Shown: positions 1-5,462 of the stretch, piece after piece
Numbering within the stretch: the first letter of the stretch is position 1
Layout of the letters: every line of letters begins with the position of its first letter
Origin: Methylobacteriaceae bacterium
GTDB taxonomy: Bacteria > Pseudomonadota > Alphaproteobacteria > Rhizobiales > Beijerinckiaceae
Assembly (NCBI GenBank): GCA_019247255.1
Contig: JAFAPJ010000457.1
Span: 1-7,435 of the forward strand
DNA length: 7,435 nt
Direction of reading: 5' to 3'
The notes under the pieces: model-generated
What the model was told of the DNA's origin: nothing
Database searches by the model: none
What the model saw: only the letters and a program-made list of their open reading frames with translations
Program-made: the position numbers and the translations under genes

Positions 1-886
1 CCGCCGCCAGCGGGCCGAAGATGGCCGCCGCAACGCCCGGTTTGTCCTGGATCTGCCGTACGGAAATCTGGGCTTCGTCCCTGGAAAAGGCGATGCCGGT
101 GACGACGTGACTCTCCATGATTTCCTCCTCGCTGCAGATCAGCGTGCCCGGCGGCGTGCCGTGCGGGTCGATATCTTCCGGCTTGTCGAAACTGGAACGG
201 ACGAACACCGGCATGTTGTGCACCATGCCGAGTTCCACCGAGCGCACCTGCAGAACCTTGGCGCCGAGCGAGGCCATCTCGAGCATCTCCTCGAAGGCGA
301 CGCGGTCGAGCCGGCGCGCACGCGTCACGACGCGCGGGTCCGTCGTGTAGACGCCGTCGACGTCCGTGTAGATGTCGCAGCGCTCCGCCTTGAGGGCGGC
401 CGCGAGCGCGACGGCGCTCGTGTCCGATCCGCCGCGCCCGAGCGTCGTGATCCGGTTCGTCGGCGCGTGGATGCCCTGAAACCCTGAGACCACCGCGACC
501 TCGCCTCGGCCGAAGCCCGCCCGGATGGCGGAGCCGTCGATGTCGAGGATGCGGGCCGAGCCGTGGCCGTCCGAAGTCCTGACCGGGACCTGCCAGCCCT
601 GCCAGGACCGGGCCGGGATGCCGGCCGCCTGGAGCGCGATCGCCAGGAGCCCCGCGGTCACCTGCTCGCCAGAGGCGACGACCGCATCGTACTCGGCCGC
701 GTCGTGGAGCGGCGCGGCTTCGCGGCACCAGGCCACGAGCTCGTTCGTCTTGCCGGCCATGGCCGAGACCACGACCGCGACGTCGTAGCCGGCCTTCACC
801 TCGCGCGCGACATGGGCGGCGACGTTGCGGATGCGCTCGACATTGGCGACGGACGTGCCGCCGAATTTCATGACGAGCGCGGGCAT
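1..886 (-). CDS. lysC: Aspartate kinase (aspartokinase), 3' end cut by window edge
   Basis: Aspartate kinase phosphorylates L-aspartate with ATP, the first step towards lysine, threonine, methionine and diaminopimelate in the cytoplasm. The 295 residues visible begin MPALVMKFGGTS; K7-F-G-G-T-S is the family's N-terminal nucleotide/substrate motif. Further hallmarks are ASGEQ (71-75), the loop TLGRGGSDTSA (148-158) and YTDVDGVYTTDPR (173-185). From about residue 265 the first ACT regulatory domain begins (HVVTGIAFSRDEAQISV). Alphaproteobacterial LysC is about 405-415 residues long, so roughly 110 residues, the rest of the ACT pair, lie beyond base 1. The ATG at 886-884 gives the canonical N-terminus; no clear Shine-Dalgarno precedes it. 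The gene diverges from ubiG. Feedback inhibition through the ACT domains is expected from the family, but the effector-binding residues are mostly outside the window. Confidence 0.97.
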   Translation of the reverse strand, partial: MPALVMKFGGTSVANVERIRNVAAHVAREVKAGYDVAVVVSAMAGKTNELVAWCREAAPLHDAAEYDAVVASGEQVTAGLLAIALQAAGIPARSWQGWQVPVRTSDGHGSARILDIDGSAIRAGFGRGEVAVVSGFQGIHAPTNRITTLGRGGSDTSAVALAAALKAERCDIYTDVDGVYTTDPRVVTRARRLDRVAFEEMLEMASLGAKVLQVRSVELGMVHNMPVFVRSSFDKPEDIDPHGTPPGTLICSEEEIMESHVVTGIAFSRDEAQISVRQIQDKPGVAAAIFGPLAA

Positions 887-929
887 TCGGCGGAGAGGTT
901 CGGAGGGCGGCGAGGTCGCGGGGGCGGCC

Positions 930-957
930 TGTATGGGCTATAGTCCGAGCATGTCAA
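930..957 (-). promoter_or_regulatory. Candidate sigma-70-type promoter for lysC
   Basis: Reading leftward, a perfect TTGACA (957-952) is followed after 16 bases by CATACA (935-930), which matches 3 of 6 bases of the -10 consensus. Transcription would start near base 923, leaving a leader of about 35 bases before the lysC ATG. The -35 box is convincing and the -10 is weak, so this is a candidate only. Confidence 0.4.
939..944 (+). promoter_or_regulatory. Candidate -10 box for the ubiG operon
   Basis: TATAGT matches 5 of 6 bases of TATAAT in an otherwise GC-rich divergent gap. The hexamer 17 bases upstream (TCGCGG) is a poor -35. Transcription would begin near base 951, about 83 bases ahead of ubiG. 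The box lies inside the spacer of the opposing lysC promoter candidate, so the two could not both be occupied by RNA polymerase. Confidence 0.35.
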
Positions 958-1037
958 CGCGACCTCGCCGCGGCTTCGAGGAGGACCCGCGCGCCCCCAG
1001 GTGCGCCGTCCTGGACAGCCGGCCGGAGCCCAGATGA
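951..1037 (+). CDS. Possible 28-codon leader ORF upstream of ubiG
   Basis: An ATG at 951 opens a 28-residue frame (begins MSTRPRRGFEED) whose TGA (1035-1037) overlaps the ubiG ATG (1034-1036) as ATGA, the same coupling style as the next two genes in this operon. It has no Shine-Dalgarno, but the ATG lies about 7 bases after the TATAGT box, where a leaderless transcript could start. The peptide is arginine-rich (7 of 28) and resembles no family I know. GC-rich DNA gives such frames by chance, so this is speculative. It could instead be ordinary 5' untranslated sequence. Confidence 0.2.
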   Translation: MSTRPRRGFEEDPRAPRCAVLDSRPEPR

Positions 1038-1795
1038 GCGCCTCGATCGGCGGCTCGCCCGCCCTCCGTTCCTCCGTGCGATCGGACGAGGTCGCGCGCT
1101 TCGACGCGCTCGCGGCGCGCTGGTGGGACCCGGAGGGCCCGATGCGGCCGCTGCACCGGCTGAACCCTGTGCGGCTCGCCTATCTGCGCGACGAGGCCTG
1201 CCGGCATTTCGGGCGCGACCCGCGCGCCCCCTTCCCGCTCGACGGGCTCGCCGCGCTCGACGTCGGCTGCGGCGCCGGCCTCCTGTCCGAGCCGCTCGCC
1301 CGGCTCGGCGCCCAGGTGACCGGGATCGACCCGGCTGCGGCCAATATCGAAGCGGCGCGGGCGCACTCGGCGGAGAACGGGCTCGCGATCGATTACCGGA
1401 CGGACACGGTCGAGGCGGTCGCGGCCGGCCCGGCGCGGTTCGACCTCGTGGTCGCCATGGAGGTGATCGAGCACGTGGCCGAGCCGGCCGCGTTCCTGCG
1501 CAGCTCAGCGGCCTGCCTGAAGCCCGGCGGGCTTCTCGTCCTGTCTACCCTCAATCGCACGCTCCGCTCCTTCGCGCTGGCGATCGTGGGAGCGGAATAC
1601 GTGCTGCGCTGGCTGCCCCGCGGCACCCATGATTGGGAGCGCTTCATCACGCCGGCCGAGCTCGGCCGAATGACGCTCGAGGCCGGGCTGACGAACTTCC
1701 GCACGCGCGGGATGGTACTCGATCCGCTGCGCGGCGGCTGGCGGCTCGCGGACGACACCGCCGTCAACTATCTCGCGGCCGCCGTCCGGCCATGA
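1034..1795 (+). CDS. ubiG: Ubiquinone biosynthesis O-methyltransferase UbiG
   Basis: UbiG is the SAM-dependent methyltransferase that performs both O-methylations in ubiquinone synthesis (2-polyprenyl-6-hydroxyphenol and 3-demethylubiquinone), acting at the inner face of the membrane. The product has 253 residues, the usual length. The N-terminal signature RWWDPEGPMRPLHRLNP spans about 29-45. The Rossmann SAM motif DVGCGAGLLSEPLARLG runs 76-92, and the acidic residue after the second strand is D99. Post-motif MEVIEHV is at 142-148. The stretch with LNRTLRSFALAIVGAEYVLRW is the family's membrane-interaction region, followed by PRGTHDWERFI. The ATG at 1034 is chosen over a longer in-frame start at 1001 because GGAG (1025-1028) sits 5 bases upstream and the extra residues are not family-like. 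It is the first main gene of an operon with arfB, whose ATG overlaps its stop codon. Confidence 0.96.
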   Translation: MSASIGGSPALRSSVRSDEVARFDALAARWWDPEGPMRPLHRLNPVRLAYLRDEACRHFGRDPRAPFPLDGLAALDVGCGAGLLSEPLARLGAQVTGIDPAAANIEAARAHSAENGLAIDYRTDTVEAVAAGPARFDLVVAMEVIEHVAEPAAFLRSSAACLKPGGLLVLSTLNRTLRSFALAIVGAEYVLRWLPRGTHDWERFITPAELGRMTLEAGLTNFRTRGMVLDPLRGGWRLADDTAVNYLAAAVRP

Positions 1796-2214
1796 TTCCG
1801 GTCACGGCGACGATCCGGCTCGACGAGCGCGAGATCGAGGAGACCTTCGTGCGGGCCTCCGGGCCCGGCGGGCAGAACGTCAACAAGGTCTCGACCGCGG
1901 TCGAGCTGCGCTTCGACGCCGAGCGCTCGCCCACTTTGAGCGAACCCGTCCGGGCCCGGCTCAGGACACTCGCGGGCCGGCGCATGACGGCCGAGGGCGT
2001 CATCGTCATCGAGGCGCAGCGCTTCCGGGAGCGCGAGCGCAACCGTGCGGACGCGCTCGACCGCCTCGTCCAGCTGATCCGGGCCGCCGCGACGCCGCCG
2101 AAGCCCCGGCGACCGACGCGCCCGACCCTCGCGTCCAAGCGCAAGCGGCTCGACGGCAAGTCGCATCGCGGCGCCGTCAAGGCGCTCCGCCGGCCGGGCG
2201 CGGGCGAGGAGTGA
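1792..2214 (+). CDS. arfB: Alternative ribosome-rescue factor ArfB (GGQ peptidyl-tRNA hydrolase, YaeJ/ICT1 type)
   Basis: ArfB releases nascent chains from ribosomes stalled on messages lacking a stop codon. Its GGQ loop hydrolyses peptidyl-tRNA while the basic tail occupies the empty mRNA channel. The 140-residue product has the domain signature RASGPGGQNVNKVSTAVEL, with the catalytic GGQ at 26-28. The C-terminal tail from about residue 109 is rich in Lys/Arg (KPRRPTRPTLASKRKRLDGKSHRG), the pattern that separates ArfB from the much longer release factors RF1 and RF2. Length equals that of the E. coli protein. The ATG at 1792 overlaps the ubiG stop (ATGA) and has no Shine-Dalgarno of its own, so translation is probably coupled to ubiG. 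A longer frame opening at 1633 only reads through ubiG and is discarded. Confidence 0.95.
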   Translation: MIPVTATIRLDEREIEETFVRASGPGGQNVNKVSTAVELRFDAERSPTLSEPVRARLRTLAGRRMTAEGVIVIEAQRFRERERNRADALDRLVQLIRAAATPPKPRRPTRPTLASKRKRLDGKSHRGAVKALRRPGAGEE

Positions 2215-3023
2215 GCGCCGCCGGGAGCACGTCCGGCCCGCCGCCGGGCCGGCTCGTCGCGCGCGCGCTGCTCCTCGGCGACCGGATCGATACGGTCGGC
2301 CTCGAGCGCTCGGACGCGCTGTTCACGACGCCGCTCGCCTTTCGCTCCGGGAGCGGCTTCGTGGCCCTGTTCCGCTACGGCGCGGCGGTGCTCGTCGGCC
2401 TCACCCCGATCGAGGAGGACGAGGTCCTGCGTGGCCTGCGGCATCGGATCGTCAAGCCTTTCGTCAAGCCCGAGGAGGAGATCGCGGCGATCGAGCTCGC
2501 GCCCGAGCGCGAGGAGCAGATCCCGCCGGGCGGCCCGATCACGTTGCGGGCGCTGCCGCCCGAGCGCCTCCTCGTGATCGCGGACGCGCTCGCGAAGAGC
2601 GTGGCGCTCGCCCGCGACGAGCACGAGGTCGCCTCCGTCTTCGATACGATCGAGCCCTTCGCGCGCCGCCTCGCCGATCGCGGTCGCGCGCCCGGCGCCC
2701 GGCGCTCGATCCTGCGCGTCATCGGCAACGCGCTTCTCGTCCAGCACCGCGTGTCGGGCCGGGTCGCGGTCGAGGAGAAGCCGGACGTGCTCTGGGACCG
2801 GCCGGACCTCGAGCGGCTCTACGCCCGGCTCGAGGACGAGTACGAGCTGAAGGAGCGCGCGGGCGCGCTCAGCGCGAAGCTGGCGGTGATCGGAGACACG
2901 GCAACCGCCATGACCGACCTCATCCATACGGAGCGCTCGCTCCGGCTCGAGGCGATCATCGTGCTCCTGATCGTCGTCGAAGTTCTGGTCACCTTCTACC
3001 AGCTCGCGACGGGCAAGGGCTGA
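2211..3023 (+). CDS. DUF155 / RMD1-RMND1-Sif2 family membrane-anchored protein
   Basis: The 270-residue product fits the DUF155 (RMD1/YagE) family, whose eukaryotic members include yeast Rmd1 and mitochondrial RMND1, a mitochondrial-translation factor. The bacterial role is unsettled. The N-terminal part has the strand-rich segment FVALFRYGAAVLVGL (about 50-64). The middle has the helical IADALAKSVALARDE and later RVIGNALLVQHRV. Then comes the family signature LWDRPDLERLYARLEDEYELKERA, a coiled-coil-like stretch, and SLRLEAIIVLLIVVEVLVTF. Residues 248-265 form one membrane segment at the extreme C-terminus, with E257 inside it. This predicts a tail-anchored protein whose bulk is cytoplasmic. 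The start is GTG at 2211, overlapping the arfB stop (GTGA); GAGGA abuts it and is too close to be a normal ribosome site, so coupling to arfB is likely. No better start follows in frame. Confidence 0.85.
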   Translation: MSAAGSTSGPPPGRLVARALLLGDRIDTVGLERSDALFTTPLAFRSGSGFVALFRYGAAVLVGLTPIEEDEVLRGLRHRIVKPFVKPEEEIAAIELAPEREEQIPPGGPITLRALPPERLLVIADALAKSVALARDEHEVASVFDTIEPFARRLADRGRAPGARRSILRVIGNALLVQHRVSGRVAVEEKPDVLWDRPDLERLYARLEDEYELKERAGALSAKLAVIGDTATAMTDLIHTERSLRLEAIIVLLIVVEVLVTFYQLATGKG

Positions 3024-3040
3024 GCCTGGGGCCCCCGGCT
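3023..3040 (+). terminator. Weak hairpin after the ubiG operon
   Basis: An 18-base near-palindrome (AGCCTGGGG / CCCCCGGCT, one mismatched pair) begins on the last base of the DUF155 stop codon. The arms are adjacent, so the loop must be taken from the stem, and no T-run follows. It may help end the operon transcript, but the evidence is thin. Confidence 0.25.
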
Positions 3041-3114
3041 CGCGCCAGCCGACCGGGTTCTCCCCCGCGGCGGGATCAGGCTAGAAGCCCGGAGCGAAGC
3101 CAGGGGGATCGCGA

Positions 3115-3762
3115 ATGGCGGACGAGCTCGTTCTCTACACCCACCCGATGTCGCGCGGCCGCGTCGCGCGCTGGATGCTGGAGGAGGTGGGGCAGCCCTA
3201 TCGGGCCGAAATCCTCGTCTACGGCCAGAGCATGAAGTCGCCCGCCTATCTGGCGATCAATCCGATGGGCAAGGTCCCGGCGATCCGGCACGGGAACACG
3301 GTCGTGACCGAGAACGCGGCGATCTGCGCCTATCTGGCGGACGTCTTCCCGCAGGCGAAGCTCGCCCCGGAGCCCGGCTCGCGCGAGCGGGGCGCCTATT
3401 ACCGCTGGCTCTTCGTCGCGGCGGGCCCTCTCGAGCAGGCCGCGACCAACAGGGCCCTGAAGGTCTCCGTGCCGGCCGAGCGCGAGCCGATGATGGGGTA
3501 TGGCACCTACGAGAAGCTGATGGACGTGCTGGACGGGCTCGTGTCGGAGACCGAGTACGTGGCGGGCGGCCGCTTCTCGGCCGCGGACGTCTATCTCGGC
3601 TCCCATCTCGCCTTCGGCATGCAGTTCGGCACGATCGAGAAGCGCCCCGCCTTCGAGCGCTACGTCGAGCGTATCTCCGCCCGTCCCGCGGCGGTCCGGG
3701 CGCGCGAGATCGATGACGGGCTGCTCGCGCAACATCCCGTGCCGGGCGCCGCCGCCCGGTAG
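3115..3762 (+). CDS. Glutathione S-transferase family protein
   Basis: A 215-residue soluble protein with the two-domain GST layout, expected to conjugate or reduce substrates with glutathione in the cytoplasm; the real substrate cannot be read from sequence. The thioredoxin-like domain (about 4-80) starts LVLYTHPMSRGRVARWMLEE. S13 is in the position of the catalytic serine of beta/theta/zeta-like classes. NPMGKVPAI (49-57) supplies the conserved cis-proline P55, and TENAAICAYL (65-74) matches the ESxAI motif that holds the glutathione gamma-glutamyl group, with N67 replacing the usual Ser. The all-helical domain carries the folding motif FSAADVYLG (N-capping box S-x-x-D). The ATG at 3115 has AGGGGG (3102-3107) 7 bases upstream. 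It stands 91 bases from the preceding operon and is probably transcribed separately. A TAGAAG at 3082-3087 is a possible, weak -10. Confidence 0.92.
   Translation: MADELVLYTHPMSRGRVARWMLEEVGQPYRAEILVYGQSMKSPAYLAINPMGKVPAIRHGNTVVTENAAICAYLADVFPQAKLAPEPGSRERGAYYRWLFVAAGPLEQAATNRALKVSVPAEREPMMGYGTYEKLMDVLDGLVSETEYVAGGRFSAADVYLGSHLAFGMQFGTIEKRPAFERYVERISARPAAVRAREIDDGLLAQHPVPGAAAR
3740..3761 (+). terminator. Stem-loop spanning the GST stop codon
   Basis: CCGGGCG (3742-3748) and CGCCCGG (3753-3759) pair perfectly around a CCGC loop. The stem extends by a G-T and a T-A pair to 3740/3761, covering the TAG stop (3760-3762). No T-run follows, so it could be a Rho-assisted terminator or a processing/stability hairpin between the GST and cupin genes. 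Confidence 0.35.
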
Positions 3763-3795
3763 GCGCCGGCTTGTGCCCCGAGGGGCTCGCGCCTA
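3760..3795 (+). repeat. Second inverted repeat between GST and cupin genes
   Basis: TAGGCGC (3760-3766) and GCGCCTA (3789-3795) are perfect complements. Between them CCCC (3776-3779) can pair with GGGG (3782-3785) across GA. The left arm shares bases 3760-3761 with the upstream stem-loop, so the two compete only at their edges. Both leave the cupin ribosome site free. Confidence 0.35.
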
Positions 3796-3810
3796 CGCAG
3801 CAGGGGAGGC

Positions 3811-3817
3811 AGGAGGT
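3811..3817 (+). promoter_or_regulatory. Strong Shine-Dalgarno for the cupin gene
   Basis: AGGAGGT lies 7 bases before the ATG at 3825. It is the best ribosome site in the window and fixes the cupin start against an in-frame TTG at 3771. Confidence 0.8.
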
Positions 3818-3824
3818 CGCCCCC

Positions 3825-4232
3825 ATGGACATCACGCGCGCCACCGACACGCCGAGCCGGCGCGGCAACCCCGACTGGTTCACCGGAACGGTCTGGCAGG
3901 ATCCGATCGTCGACCCGCCGGCGCCGGCGCGCGCCCGCGCGGCCCGCGTCGCCTTCGAGCCCGGCGCCCGCACGGCCTGGCACACGCATCCGCTCGGGCA
4001 GACGCTCCACATCGTTCACGGCGTCGGGCGGGTCCAGGCGCTCGGCGGGCCGGTCCGCGAGGTGCGGGCGGGCGACACGGTCGTGATCCCGCCCAACGAG
4101 AAGCACTGGCACGGCGCGTCTCCGACCCACGGCATGGTCCATATCGCCATCCATGAATTCGACGGCGAGAAGCATGTGACCTGGATGGAGAAGGTGACCG
4201 ACGCGGATTACGCGGTCGAGCCGAGCCGGTAA
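3825..4232 (+). CDS. Small cupin protein, (R)-hydroxynitrile (mandelonitrile) lyase-like
   Basis: A 135-residue single-domain cupin. From memory it closely resembles the manganese-dependent (R)-selective hydroxynitrile lyase of Granulicella tundricola (GtHNL) and related cupins: shared blocks are DWFTGTV (17-23), FEPGARTAWHTHPLGQTL (44-61), EKHWHGA (92-98) and a C-terminal D/W-M-E-x-VTD. The metal ligands known for that enzyme, two His, a Gln and a His, appear here as H53, H55, Q59 and H94 with the same numbering. H96 is also kept. Such enzymes cleave or form cyanohydrins in vitro, but the physiological role of these bacterial cupins is unsettled, so detoxification or another small-molecule lyase role is possible. 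It follows the GST gene by 62 bases containing hairpins and has its own strong ribosome site. No signal peptide is seen. The cupin fold and metal site are very likely; the lyase activity is inference. Confidence 0.9.
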   Translation: MDITRATDTPSRRGNPDWFTGTVWQDPIVDPPAPARARAARVAFEPGARTAWHTHPLGQTLHIVHGVGRVQALGGPVREVRAGDTVVIPPNEKHWHGASPTHGMVHIAIHEFDGEKHVTWMEKVTDADYAVEPSR

Positions 4233-4234
4233 CG

Positions 4235-4244
4235 GTCGCGCGAC
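4235..4244. repeat. 10-base perfect palindrome after the cupin gene
   Basis: GTCGCGCGAC lies 3 bases after the cupin stop and 25 bases before the stress-type promoter. It has no loop room for a good hairpin. It could be a protein-binding site or chance in GC-rich sequence. Confidence 0.2.
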
Positions 4245-4269
4245 GGGCGGATTATTCCGGAGCGACGCG

Positions 4270-4294
4270 GGAACGGCCGGCGAGCTTGGCCGTT
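4270..4294 (+). promoter_or_regulatory. EcfG-type general stress response promoter before the response regulator
   Basis: GGAAC (4270-4274), a 16-base spacer and CGTT (4291-4294) match the consensus known for the alphaproteobacterial general stress sigma factor EcfG (GGAAC-N16/17-CGTT). Transcription would start near base 4300, about 22 bases before the response regulator ATG at 4322. Position, orientation and spacing all fit. I looked for other GGAAC sites on both strands and found none in a gap with a correctly spaced CGTT. Confidence 0.6.
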
Positions 4295-4321
4295 AGGCTT
4301 CGTTCCGAGTTCCCCCCGCCG

Positions 4322-4780
4322 ATGTCCCTCCCCGACCTAGACCAGCTCGCCGCGCGCACCATCCTCGTCGTCGATGACGAGGTCCTGGTGCGACTCGCGA
4401 TCGCCGAGTACCTGCGCGATTGCGGCTTCACGGTCCACGAGGCCGCGCACGCCGACGAGGCGATCACGGTCCTGACCACCGCGACCGTCTCGGTCGACCT
4501 CGTGTTCAGCGACGTCCAGATGCCGGCGGGGTCGATGGACGGGTTCGGCCTGGCGCGCTGGGTCGCGGCGAACCAACCGGGCGTGACAGTGATCCTGACC
4601 TCCGGGGCCGGTCAGGCCGTCCAGCGCGCGGCCGATCTCTGCCAGCACGGGCCGCTCCTCGCCAAGCCCTACGACGAAGCCGAGGTTCTCGCCCGCATCC
4701 GGCGCTCGCTTGCCGACAGCCCGCGCCTGCCGCCGCCGGGGGCGGGCGTCGATCAGGGCCGAGGCGCGCCCCAGAGCTGA
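4322..4780 (+). CDS. Single-domain (CheY-like receiver) response regulator
   Basis: A 152-residue stand-alone receiver domain, the phospho-acceptor half of a two-component system, with no DNA-binding or enzymatic output domain. All receiver residues are present: acidic pair D18-D19 in ILVVDDE, phospho-acceptor D64 in VFSDVQMP, the switch threonine T93 in VILTSGAG, and K115 in LAKPY. The MP-x-SMDG segment after D64 is typical of a large alphaproteobacterial receiver family. The last 25 residues are Pro/Gly-rich and probably disordered. The cognate kinase is not in the window, and it lacks the FAT-type switch signature of SdrG-like stress receivers. The ATG at 4322 is preferred over an in-frame TTG at 4286 because the latter would begin ahead of the expected transcription start; the ribosome site is weak. 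The stress-type promoter upstream suggests induction by the general stress response. Confidence 0.92.
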   Translation: MSLPDLDQLAARTILVVDDEVLVRLAIAEYLRDCGFTVHEAAHADEAITVLTTATVSVDLVFSDVQMPAGSMDGFGLARWVAANQPGVTVILTSGAGQAVQRAADLCQHGPLLAKPYDEAEVLARIRRSLADSPRLPPPGAGVDQGRGAPQS

Positions 4781-4812
4781 CGGGAGCGCTTCGGCCGAGC
4801 CGGCCCTCGGGC

Positions 4813-4818
4813 TATATT
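4813..4818 (+). promoter_or_regulatory. Candidate -10 box for the Uma2 gene
   Basis: TATATT (5 of 6 to consensus) stands in the 67-base gap after the response regulator gene and would start transcription near base 4825, about 23 bases before the GTG start. No good -35 lies 16-18 bases upstream. The context GGGCTATA resembles the candidate box before ubiG. Confidence 0.3.
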
Positions 4819-4847
4819 GCCGGCCTTCGCCAGCCGAGGCCGTCCCC

Positions 4848-5438
4848 GTGAGCCAGCCCCTCGCCGCCCCGATGAGCCCCGAGGAATTCTACGTCTGGGG
4901 CGAGACGCAGGAAGACCGCTACGAGCTCGTGGACGGGTACCCGGTGCCGCTGCACGGGATGGCGGGCGCGAGCCGCCGCCACGACGGCATCGTGTTCAAC
5001 ATCCTGGTCGCGCTCGGTGTGCGCCTGCGGGGCCGACCTTGCCAAGGGTTCACGGCTGACACGGCGGTGCGCACGAGTGCGGGCCGGCGGCGCCGGCCGG
5101 ATGCCGGGGTCGATTGCGGCGAGCGGCGTGACGACGCGCACGAGGCGAGCGAGCCCCGGGTCGTCGTCGAGGTTCTGTCGCCCTCGACGAAGGCGATCGA
5201 CCTCCTGGTCAAGCTGGACGAATACCGGGCGGTCCCGAGCCTCCAGGAGATCGTCATCGTCGATCCCGACGCGCCGCAGGCACGGCTCTGGTTCCGCGAG
5301 GCCGGCGGCGCCTGGGAAGCGCGCCTCGTCGAGGAGCTCGAGGCATCGATCGAGCTGCCCTCGCTCGGCCTCGCCCTGCCGCTCCGCGAGATCTACGAAG
5401 GGATCGAATTCCGGCCTCGCCCGCAAGCGATCGCCTGA
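4848..5438 (+). CDS. Uma2 family (DUF820) PD-(D/E)XK-fold protein
   Basis: A 196-residue protein of the Uma2 family, common in multiple copies in cyanobacteria and some other bacteria. The fold is that of restriction-type nucleases, but the cellular role is not established. Family features in order: a helical start with MSPEEFYVWGE, YELVDGYPVPLHGMAGASRRH (25-45; E26, D29-G30, H45), PD at 84-85, VVVEVLSPST (105-114; E108), D118 and K122 in IDLLVKLDEY, and the strand EIVIVDPDAP. These acidic, Lys and His positions are the presumed active site, all present, so the protein looks intact. The usual aromatic before PD is replaced by a run of arginines (80-83). The start is GTG at 4848 with GAGG (4836-4839) 8 bases upstream; the ATG at 4872 lacks a ribosome site. 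It is an orphan gene here, with no antitoxin-like partner beside it. Confidence 0.88.
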   Translation: MSQPLAAPMSPEEFYVWGETQEDRYELVDGYPVPLHGMAGASRRHDGIVFNILVALGVRLRGRPCQGFTADTAVRTSAGRRRRPDAGVDCGERRDDAHEASEPRVVVEVLSPSTKAIDLLVKLDEYRAVPSLQEIVIVDPDAPQARLWFREAGGAWEARLVEELEASIELPSLGLALPLREIYEGIEFRPRPQAIA

Positions 5439-5450
5439 CCGCTCGCGGGC
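5419..5450. terminator. Hairpin between convergent Uma2 and Mn-catalase genes
   Basis: GCCCGCAAGCG (5419-5429) pairs with CGCTCGCGGGC (5440-5450) around a 10-base loop that contains the Uma2 stop codon. Read rightward there is one A-C mismatch. Read leftward, in the catalase transcript, that pair becomes a U-G wobble and all 11 positions pair. The hairpin starts 12 bases past the catalase stop. There is no T-run on either side, so it may act with Rho or as a 3'-end stabiliser. Confidence 0.45.
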
Positions 5451-5462
5451 GTCGCGTCGGCC

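Noticed and set aside
194..217. GGAAC followed by TGTT inside lysC
   Set aside because: It is in coding sequence on the opposite strand, with imperfect -10 and spacing; chance.
938..1474. A 178-codon minus-strand frame over ubiG
   Set aside because: It is antisense to ubiG and lacks any family signature.
1764..2927. A 387-codon open frame on the minus strand across arfB and the DUF155 gene
   Set aside because: It is antisense to two well-supported genes, composed of Arg/Asp/Ala-rich low-complexity sequence with no recognisable domain; a usual shadow in GC-rich DNA.
3771..3824. In-frame TTG extension of the cupin
   Set aside because: The ATG at 3825 has a near-perfect ribosome site 7 bases upstream and its residue numbering matches the known family exactly.
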